Assembly: GCF_000485595.1 (NCBI RefSeq)
Contig: NW_014578826.1
Location: 14,046 to 54,773 of the forward strand
Length of the DNA: 40,728 nucleotides
Direction: 5' to 3'
DNA from: Priapulus caudatus
Lineage: Eukaryota > Priapulida > Priapulimorpha > Priapulimorphida > Priapulidae
The notes beneath the pieces were generated by a model. The model ran no database searches, was not told where the DNA came from, and saw only the letters and a list, made by a program, of their open reading frames with translations. Positions 1 to 10,904 of this stretch are shown piece after piece (position 1 is the stretch's first letter; every line of letters begins with the position of its first letter). A program made the translations under genes and the position numbers.

Positions 1-599
1 CGACCCGTGAATCCTTTAAAAAGGAGTACATTTAGCAGGTTTATCCGGAGAAACACAGAAAAGGGGATATTTGTTTCAACTGGCCCAGAGATATTTTTAA
101 GAAGGGGTGTTTAAAACCAGCCCGTAAGGAATTGATAATCCCCGACTTTTATTTCTACCGAATAAAAGGGGTTCACGGTGTATTTCTACTGAGTCCTGAG
201 ATAAGGGGTAGAAAAAGAGACAAAAAGCCCGCGAAAAGTGGGGGTAAAAAATTATGGTCCTTCCTGAGATATGGGGGTGTTTTTGAAATAAGGGAACAAG
301 CGTAGGCGTCCACCTAATATGCTGAGTGGGGGGGGGGCAGGAGCTACTGAAATGGTAAAATCTGGAAAACATAGTCAGCTCAACTATGTGTTTGTGTCAC
401 ATTTGTGCCTATATATGTATATATGTGAAATTAAATGAAGATTGAAATTAAACAGAAAATAAACTGAACAAGTAAACAGGCAGTTGATAAAATAAGATCG
501 GCGAAAATGGTGAGTATCTGGTAATATTTTCTGAACTGCTTCATATGTAATATCTATATGTAGTATAACTACTTATATGTAACTATCTCTGCATTGCAG
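1..599. other. NEK9 intron, no feature seen
   Basis: This is intron sequence upstream of the first visible exon, with short G runs near 330. I see no coding or repeat structure that I can name. Confidence 0.6.
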
Positions 600-681
600 G
601 TATAGCTACAAGAGTGACATTTGGGCACTGGGATGCGTACTGTATGAACTGCTCACTCTAACTCGTGCGTTCGAAGCTAGC
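600..681 (+). CDS. NEK9: NEK9 exon: kinase subdomain IX
   Basis: The acceptor TTGCAG ends at 599 and the donor GTAGGT starts at 682. The exon encodes [18 protein letters not shown] and then TLTRAFEAS. The SDIWALGC block is kinase subdomain IX. Its first base completes a codon begun in an exon outside the window. Confidence 0.93.
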
Positions 682-3600
682 GTAGGTTACCTTCTATGTG
701 TGTACTTGAATAAGCCAACCAAATTAGAATTTTGATAGAACATCCTCAGTAACCCCATTTTATAGCCATGTTATATAGCGGACAGCTACCAACGCAAAGC
801 CTGTTACAGTGTAATCACGTGTGGTGGGCCAGTATATTTATACATGCTGAGGAAAAGAGCGTGCCTTTAACTTTCCTGTAGAGTTTAAACTTGTCAGGTG
901 AAAAACTCAAGTGTTATTCTCGGGTGTTGAAATGGTTTGTATAAATTTGAATTGTGTTCGAAGCGAGAATTAATTTGTGTTTATGTGCAGACTGTGTGAT
1001 TATGATTGTGTATTACTGTGTATATATATATGACTGTGTGGTTATGATTGTGTATTACTGTGTATATGACTGTGTGGTTATGATTGTGTATTACTGTGTA
1101 TATATGACTGTGTGGTTATGATTGTGTATTACTGTGTATATGACTGTGTGGTTATGATTGTGTATTACGGTGTATATGACTGTGTGGTTATGTGCAGACT
1201 GTGTATAGACAGTGTGAAGACTGTTTTGTAGTCAAAAAGTTCTACAATGTATACAACATTTTGCAAAATGCGACATTGGCTTATTAGTAGCAGTTAGGGG
1301 ATATGGACCTGGTAACAAAGAAGGTTAATGGCTATTGCAGTCCCATGTCCCATAAGAAATTAAAATCCATATGAGTTGGTCGATAATATTCAGTCAATAT
1401 TGCATGTAATGTGAATTGTAACTATATAGAACATTTAAGTAGCCAGGCATTGTTTGAGACGCCATTGTGTGAGACAGATGTCATATATAACTATGACTAA
1501 AATGCCCCCTAGACTGTGTTTTGTCTTTATTATGAGAAGCATGCCCAAGTTTGATATGATATGCGTAACTATAACGCAATAGTTAATCCAGATAACTATT
1601 TTTCACCAAATTTCTGATCTATAGATTAACAATACTATAGGTTAGAACAGTAAAGTTAGTACAACAAGTCACAATTCAAATCAAAACCAATATAGTATAT
1701 TTCATGTTAACTACAGAGGTGCTAGGTTAACCTCGGTTTTATATTACCATTTTCCAGAATCCTCTGCGGCTTGTTTCTGAGATTGTGAAGGGACGATATG
1801 AAGACATTGGCACAAATTATTCTGATGAGATGAAGAGCATGGTGTCTCGCCTTCTTTTTCCCGATCCAGGGATTCGACCTGATTCCAACGAACTGCTGAA
1901 GTGGCCACTCCTGCAGCCAACACTGCTGTACGTATGTTATTGTCGATGCTCACTCTGACATAGCAAAATGAATGTGGCAATCGTCTGAAAAAAATTAAGT
2001 ATTTTATATTATTAGTATATTTTGTTGATTTGTTTAGCAATATTATAAGTGATACGCATGACATAGGTTAAATATGATAGCAAAATCTACCCCTTTGAAA
2101 ATGTTGAAACTGTGTAGAAATTGTATTATTGGTATAGTAACGTAATGGTTTGATGTGCCATGTAGTGGTAACCAGTTTGAATGAGTAATGAGGGTAATTA
2201 ATTCGCCATAGTTAACCCTAGTCAACTGCCATTACACAGGGATGCGAAGGCACCTCCGACAGCCCAACGGCCTTCCCACCAAAGTATCACAACAACGTTA
2301 GAGTTTGACCAGTCCTTTCATCCCGTCGTCGCTTCCAAATCATGCGAGGTGTATTGCTGGGGAGGTGGAAGACTGGCTCCCTACAAGATAGAATTGTTCA
2401 AGGAGGGCAATAGTCCTCTTCAGGTGAGGATAGCCGTACAGCAAGCTGTAGGCCCTACATAGCTGTGCGGAGACACAGCCAGTAATTTGTAGATATCATA
2501 AGGTATCAAACTGGCACCTAAGCTACACACTTTAAGGGTTCACGCCTGGAAATCATTTTCCATAGGCGGTAATACTTACGAAAAAATTCCCATAAATCAG
2601 CAGAAGTTTATTTTTGGAATAACAATGCCATCCGCTGAATCTAAGTCGCAAGTGACACCATATATGTTATTAACAAAAAAATTCTTCCATAATTTTTTTT
2701 CTAAACATCATTTTTCCAGCACTCACTCGAAAGGTTAGCACTCGTTCACATGTCTCAAAAGGACGACCGCTACGTGGCAGCACTAGTCACTTCGCACTAG
2801 TCACCTCTCGCTCCAGCGTAGCACCAGTTCCTTCGCCATAGTTCAGTTCATAGGCGTTTCGGTTCAAGGATAGAGAACATGTATCCCAATGTGAACCAAT
2901 GTACAAGATAGAATTGTTCAAGGAGGGCAATAGTCCTCTTCAGGTGAGGATAGCCGTACAGCAAGCTGTAGGCCCTACATAGCTGTGCGGAGACACAGTC
3001 AGTAATTTGTAGATATCATAAAGTATCAAACTGGCAGTGGCACCTAAGCTACACACTTTCAGGAATAAAACCATGCAGTACGTCGTCGATGTTGTGTGAT
3101 GGCAGCAGATGGTCTGTTGGCTGTGTAAATGTTCACGTCTTGTAGATGTTCATATGATTTCTGAAGAATTTATGATTTATAAAATTTAAGAGGTTCTTCC
3201 GAAGGAACTATTCTTGAACGTTTTATTATAACTTTTACTCATAGATGGCACTCCCTTTCAGCAAACAAAATGTAAAATTGGTAAATGCAGAGCATATCAT
3301 TAACCTGTATGATACAGGCGGTTCCGGTTCCGCTTCACTACACTTCACTGGTAGATAGTGTAGTGAAGCGGAACATACCGCCTGTATCATACAGGTTAAG
3401 CATATCATATGATATACGTGTTTTTTTTTTCATTATTATTTATTTATAGAGTATTTTTCTCGCCAGGTGGCGTTAGGACCTCATCACTTTGCTGTGGTAA
3501 CGGTTGAGGGAGAGTTGTACACTTGGACTGTAAGTGGCATGTGACATTGCATGTAGATCGACAAGCTTTTCATTCTAGAAGAGGTCTATTACTTCTTGTT

Positions 3601-5449
3601 ACTATAGCTCTTGTCGTATTACATAGTTATCATACTATAGTACTAAAATAAACAGTGCATCATTACCATGTTTGCACAGCTAGGCATGTACAATATCTTG
3701 CTGTGTGTGCATGACAAATGAATGGACAAACGAATAACTCGGACCAAGATTGCCGTATAGGTTATATTTGCCAATTATGATGGTTCTCATATGTAACCCA
3801 AGAGGTGAATGGTTGTCAAATAGTTACAGTCCTATGTCCTAGTGGATATTCTTACTTGTTTGCCATGAACCTTTGTCAGGAAAATTCATCATACCTTTTT
3901 CATCATTCATCATTATACATTCATCATTTTCTGGCAGCATCCTAGTATACTATAGTCTGTTACTGTTTTATCATAGTCCTAAGTTTTGTCCTAACTTTAC
4001 GATTGTTGTGATTGTTGTGACGAAGGCCCTCGGATGGAACCATGCAGTTGTTGCAAATACAACCTATACACCTAAGACATGTATCCTAAAATGATGCCCA
4101 CATCGACATATGTCACACACTGAAGACCAGATTTACATCACTGTACTATAGAAATCCACCTGTCTATATATCTATGTGTCTTTCCGTAATGGGTCATGCA
4201 CATGCTGACCGCTCACGCACGTGTATGCATGCACGTGTATGCATGCACGTGTACGCACGCACGCTCACACGCACACAGATGCACGGTGATAAATTACAGT
4301 CATGTACTTACTAAAACTATCTTAGTCTCTAAGCCTGTAATGTCCTATAATATATTATCGTGGTGTAGTTAATCACTTCATTACCAACCATGCCAACTAC
4401 AGCCAATTAAAGCTGATAAAAGTTGGCAGGTAGTTGAGCAAATAATTGCATGACTTTTTGAATGAATACTTGACACTTCAAATCTCGGCTAAGTGTAAGC
4501 TTACTTAATCGACCTGATTTATAGACGGTAACTGACAGATTACAGTGATTGTCATTTGTGAGTGCAGTTTCATGCCTTCGCAAATAACTGCTAGGAAACA
4601 TTAAAGAGTAAGGCGCATTAGTATGATCTATTTGTTCAGGTATTTACAAAGTAAATAAAGACATGCTTAGCTGTCTCCATGGTGACAACGCGAGAGGGTG
4701 TCGGTTATAAAAACGAGAATCAAACATCGTGTGCTTTTTTATTGCTTCTATTGCTACAAAATTTAAACGATTATATCAGGAGTACATATAAAAACAAATG
4801 TTATTATTTCACTTCGCTTAGGTTTGTTCTTATTCACTCCTGATTAATATTAATTGGCAATTTGACTATATTAGGTATCCGTTTTGAAATCAGTAAAATA
4901 TTTTATTGACAGTGTATATGTAGTGACTCTATGCTTTTAATAGGCTGATAAGCCTTGTGCCTATATAATGTAGTCGGGCTGCATAGCCTGGCTACTGCGT
5001 AACCTAGCTGCAAAAAACATATATTGCATTGTGTAGGCCTACTGGTCTCACAGCCATGGCGAATCATGGGGATCTGAGATATTGTTTCATGTGGAAGAGC
5101 AGTGGTCGGTGATATATATGTTGCCATGTGCACACACACACACGCACATACACAGGCGTATATATATATATATGTCTATATACAACACGCCTGCATGCAC
5201 GCAACACACTTCTATATGTATATATTGCATAATATAGTAAGTAGTAGTATAAATCTGAACAAGACTGTCGCGTATCAAGTGTCTGTATGGATTGATCATA
5301 TGGTTTGACAGACATAATTGTAGAAATATTGTTGAGGTCGAAAATTAATGAGTGTAAACGATTCATTAAATTTTGCAGTTATTATTAATTGATCACTCCC
5401 CAACACTGATTTCAGATCAGGTCATTAATCAAAATGGCAGCAGCGCCTT

Positions 5450-5485
<36 letters not shown>

Positions 5486-5731
5486 CGCTTTCTCTCAGGC
5501 TCTCAGACATTCTCTCTTGCTCTCTCTTGTTCTTTTGCAATATACGCACACACCCGTACATACATACATAACATCAGGAGTTAATGAGACAAAGAGTTCG
5601 TCTCATTAACTCCTGATAACATACGCATTCCGCACGCGCATGCACACATACACGCGTGCAGACACAGGCGCATACACATGCGCGCGCGAGCGCGCTCACC
5701 ACGCTCGCACGCGCACACACAGAGGAACACA

Positions 5732-5763
<32 letters not shown>

Positions 5764-6169
5764 CACACGCACACACACATACGTATATTGTCCCTCCTTC
5801 CCTTCCTCCGTCTCTCCCTCCCTCCCTCCCTCCCTCCCTCCCTTCCTCCCTCGTGTGGTCATTAGTGCTGACCCTCTATAGTAAACAAGCTTTTCTCTTG
5901 ACGATTGCCTTGCTGCGTGCCTTGTGTACATACCGAGACCCCATAGTAAAGTGCTATTTACATATATTTCGACCTTATATATATCCAGTGTAGTAACAGT
6001 CAGAGGAATAACTAAAAAGATCTAGTTCAGTGTCAACATGTATCGTACTATTGCAGCAGTGGTCATAATAAGGCAAACACTGAAACAGGCTTTATATACA
6101 TACGTATTTACTCGCAATAAGTGATTTATATAGAACATGGTTCATATGTTGTCTGTCCTGGCCCTTTTC

Positions 6170-6226
<57 letters not shown>

Positions 6227-6477
6227 TCTCTTTCTCTATCTATCTATCTATCTATCTGTCTGTGTTTGATCTGTTTTTGTCTCGTCTCTCTCTCTTTCTC
6301 TTCCTCCCCCTCTCTCTTCTCTCTCTATCTCTCTCTCTCTGTCTCTCTCTGTCTGTCTCTGTCTCTGTCTTTGTCTCGTCTCTCCCTTCCTCCCCCTCTC
6401 TCTGCTCTCTTCTCTCTATCTGTCTCTGTCTCTCTCTCGTCTCTCTCTCTCTCTCTCTTCCTCCCCTCTCTCTCTTC

Positions 6478-6542
<65 letters not shown>

Positions 6543-6641
6543 ATAGCTATCTATGTATGTATGTATGTATCTATCTTTTATCTGTCTTTGTCTCGTCTCT
6601 CTCTCTCTCTTCCTCCCCCTCTCTCTTCTCTCTTCTCTCTA

Positions 6642-6696
<55 letters not shown>

Positions 6697-9600
6697 GTCT
6701 CTGTCTGTCTTTGTCTTTGTCTCGTCTCTCTCTCGCTCTCTTTCTCTAATCACTCGCCTTTCTTTCGCTCGCTCTCTTTCTTGTCCTATCTCTATTTTAT
6801 CCTCTTGCTCCATTTGTAGAAGCCATAAGGATCAACTAACCCGCACTCATACATACCAGTAAACAAACATAACGTTACAAAATTCTTTGACTATTGTTGG
6901 GGAAGAATTGCGTAAAATAAAGACACAGTGGGGCGCTGGTTTGCGAACTCAGCGTATGAAAGCTTATATTGTTGTGCGGGAAATATTATTATATCGTGCA
7001 GGCATGCACACTACGTCGCGTGTAAGTTTCTTGCACAGCAATCCATGGAGGCATCGGATGCGCGGGTGTGAAATATTCAATGTGATGTGACAGGAACGTA
7101 TTTGCTCCCCTGTGATTCAATTTTTTTAAATCGCATGTGTACCCCTGTCGTACATAACAACTTGAACGTGTCAATAATTTTGGTCCGGCGAAGTAATAAT
7201 TAATAACAATTTAATTTATACCACTTCCATTTTTAATATTCAAACAGCTGCGCTCGCCCGTTTATATCCGTTCGTGTGATAAGGCCCAATTACTACTCTC
7301 TTATGTCGCTGATATAAACACAGTTCAAACGTCAAGTGCTAGGAAACTATAAATCTACCTCTCTACGTCTCTAGACATTTATGGTTTAAACTTATACGGG
7401 GGTGGATCGTGGCTTGGGTGGAGTAGACGCCTGACTACTCCTTGAGATAACAGCCTCTTTAAAAATGACTACTTTACCAAAACCACCATGTTTAGCCCTA
7501 TTTTTGTGTAGCACAGTTCGTGCCATGGCTAGAAGTACAGATTTATTTTTTTGAGCTAATCTTGCCGTCATTGTTCACACAGATGCGCTAGTTTTAGAGC
7601 TTCTAAAGTTATCGCTCTTACAGATGTGCTTGTGTAGGAGTTGCGCCTGCAATTATGGCTTACACTGATGTGCTTTTGTTTGAGCCTCTCTTGCAAGCAT
7701 GGTTCACAAAGATGTGCCTTTGTTTGAGCCTCTCTTGCAAGCATGGTTCAGGAAGATGTGCTTTTGTTTGAGCCTCATACAAGCAAAGTTCACAGAGATG
7801 TGCCTTTGTGTGATCCTCTCCTGCAAGCATAGTTCACAAAGATGTGCTTGTGTTTGAGCTCCTCTTACACGCAAGCGTCTTCGAGGCTGCAGAAGTGACA
7901 AAGTTAGACGAGTTGCTGCTGCTGCTAAGGTTACGCGGCAGTCCGCCCTGCGACCAGCACCAGTGGCAGCTGATGATCGAGATAGCGACGCGCCGAAACT
8001 GTTTGTTGAAGTGAGCGTAGACGACGACGTAGATCCAGCTGCTGCAGAAGCTAAGAATGGTCGCAAAGTGGCGCAGTATCGCCAACGTGTCGTCGTAGTA
8101 GTTGGCGCCACCTAGCGTCGACAGTTTGATGACGTGCGTCGGCAGCCAGCAGCAGGCGAAAACGACGAGAATCGAGACGGCCATCTTGATGCTGCGTCGC
8201 TTCCACGACCACATGTGCTCGGCGGCGTGCGGGGCGGCCGCTCCCTGCATCTCGCGCCGCCACAGCCGGTGTATGATGCGGCCGTACAGCGCCGACGTAA
8301 GCAGCAGCGGCACGACGTAGCCGAAGATGAAGTCGACGAGGTACTTTGCTCGCAGCGCGCGCCGGCTGTAGTAGCAGTACTCGTGCGTGCTGTTCGGCTG
8401 CAGGTACTCCTGCCGCCGGCTGTTGAGGAAAGCGAGCGTCGGGTAGAGCGCGTACAGGCCGGCGACGAGCCACAGCGCTGCGATGACGACGAAACAGCGT
8501 GCGGCGCCGCGGGGAGCCCGCTGCGGATGCAGCACGGCGCGGTAGCGGTCGAACGCGATGGCGACCATGACGCCGACGCTGTGCGACAGCACGACGTCGG
8601 CGCCGAACTGCTGCGCGATGCGCATGCTGCAGCGCGTCGTCGCCGACACGGCGGCGGCGCTCTGCAGCAGCATGACGACGACGGGCGCCAGCGCGAGCGC
8701 CGTCAGCAGGTTGGCGCCGCAGATGGACGCCACGTAGTAGTTGACGGGCCGGTGGAGCGCGCGCTCGGACGCGACGGCGGCGATCGCGCACAGGTTCGAC
8801 ACGATGATGAGCACGCCTGTCAGCACGTAGACGCCGCCGAGCACGTAGAGCATGATGCGCACGCCAGCTGTCGCCACCCGCGCGTCACTAGTGGCCGCAG
8901 CAAGAGCCTGCTGGCCGGCCTCCGCTGCGCTCGCTGAAATGAAGGAGAAAGTGGAAATGTCAGTGTGAAGACTGAAGAAGGAAAGGCGCCAAAAGTTAGC
9001 AGACGACAGAAACGCGTCGCCACACGTTGCCACGCCGTCGAACCACGTTACTGTAGATTTTCACGTTTTGTGTGCGTTCTCACTGTCTGTGTGCGTTCTC
9101 ACTGTCTGTATGTGAGGGCGTTCTCACTGTCTGTGTGCGTTCTCACTGTCTGTATGCGAGGGCGTTCCTGTCACTGTTCCACACCAGGCGATGTATCGTT
9201 TTTATTTTCACCCGCGAGCACATCTATACATGGTATCAAGAGCGTATAAAGAAGGCCTTCTTTATACGCTCTTGATGGTATAGTATCTCACCAAGAGCGT
9301 ATAAAGAAGGCTCATAAAGAAGACGTTAGAAGCGTATAAAGAAGGCCTTCTTTATACGCTCTTGATCTCACCCATGAGCATTTATACACACAGTGTGTAT
9401 ATCACATACAGTGTGTTTCTGCAGTAGCTTTGTGGGCTGTAGGTGTCGGGATTGCCGGTAAGTGTGAGAGAATGACAAATGATGAGTGCTCGTTTGTAGA
9501 TCGAGCGGAGATCTAACGGTTTTTTACCCCCTCGTGCTTTCAGCGTGTGTTTAGCTGAGGCTTCCAAACTGCTTCAATCATAATCAGATGCGAGTCTAAA

Positions 9601-10873
9601 CAGTATAAACGTGGAGCAGCGATACTTGAGTGCTACTTACGCACGCGCTAACTAGCGGACCTAAGCGCACACGGCGCAGGTATATATGACGGTATGGGGG
9701 GTCGTCGTGTCTACTCTGATGTTTCTGACCATCTGTGCGTGCTGCTCAACGAACTGCCTAGGGTGTGATATATTAACGCTCGCATTCGCGCGCACGCGAA
9801 TGCACGCATGCACCATCACGCGTGCACACATACCCTCGCACACGCACGCACACGCAAGCACGCACATGCGTAGCCGCCAGCGTTAAAAATAATGCGTAAC
9901 CTTCTCCCGCTGCCGGTACTTGTTATCAACCAATCTACCAATCATAGGGGCTTTGCTGAAGCCACACCGCGTCGTCGTGCAGCCGTCGGAAACCGCGTGT
10001 TTGTGTCAGCGCACAGCCCCGAAATATCCGTCTGATCACCTCGTTCGCGTATAGGACCAGCAGCAGCAGCGCGGTGCGTAGCTGTGTGGGGTTAGCCACG
10101 AGGTGGGTGCCTGTCGTCGGCTCGTTTGCCTGCTACTGGCTAATGGCGGCGGCGATGATGTGTGTGTGCTAATCTAATCGCTGCATCCCTCAATCACGCC
10201 GTGCTTCTGTGTAACATGAAGCGGCGAGTAGCGCCTGGTCCTCCTACTGAGCCGGAGTGTGCGCGCGTGTGTGTGAGTGTGCGTGTGTGCGCGTGCGTGC
10301 GCGCGTGTGTGTGTCCGTGCACGCGCTCGTGTGTGCGTGTGTGCGCGTGCCTGCGTGTGTGCACGTGTGTGTGTGTCCATACACGCGCGCGTGTGTGTGC
10401 GTGCTTGTGTGTGTGTGTCCGTGCGCGCGCGCGTGTATGTGCATGTGTGTGTGCGTGCGTGCGTGCGTGCGTGCGTGTGTGGTGTGTGGCGTGCGTGCGT
10501 GTATGTTGTGCGCGTGCGCAAGCGCGTGCGCATGCGCGCGCGTGCTTCCATGTGTGTGTGTCCGTCGTGCGTGTGGGCGTGTATGTGTGCGCGTGCTTGG
10601 CGTGCGTGCCTGTGTGTATCCATGCGTGTGCGTGCGTGCGTGCGTGCGTGGTCCGTGCGTGCCCGTGGTACCCGTGCCGTGCCCGTGGGTACCCGTGCGT
10701 GTGCCCGTGGGTACCCGTGCGTGCGCGTGGGTACCCGTGCGTGCGTGTGCGTGCATGTGTGTGTGTGTGTGGCATGTGTGTGTGTGTGTGTGCGTGTGTG
10801 TGTGTGTGTCCGTGCGTGCGCGCGCCTGTGTGCGTGCGTGTGTGCATGTGTGTGTGTCCGTGCGCGCGCGGCC

Positions 10874-10904
<31 letters not shown>

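Noticed and set aside
6137-6862. 241-residue Ser/Leu-rich ORF and overlapping ORFs
   Set aside because: They are translations of (CT)n and (CTAT)n repeats, open in several frames at once.
8051-8937. Long Arg/Ala-rich ORFs overlapping the GPCR (246 residues on -, 267 on +)
   Set aside because: They are shadow frames of GC-rich GPCR coding sequence with no domain of their own.
8934-9033. GPCR start at 9033
   Set aside because: The codon there is GTG, which is not a normal animal start, and a splice acceptor lies between it and TM1.
9379-9400. Palindrome ATACACACAGTGTGTAT as another family member
   Set aside because: It is short, made of simple CA/GT repeat, and has no flanking duplication or CARGAG-type end.
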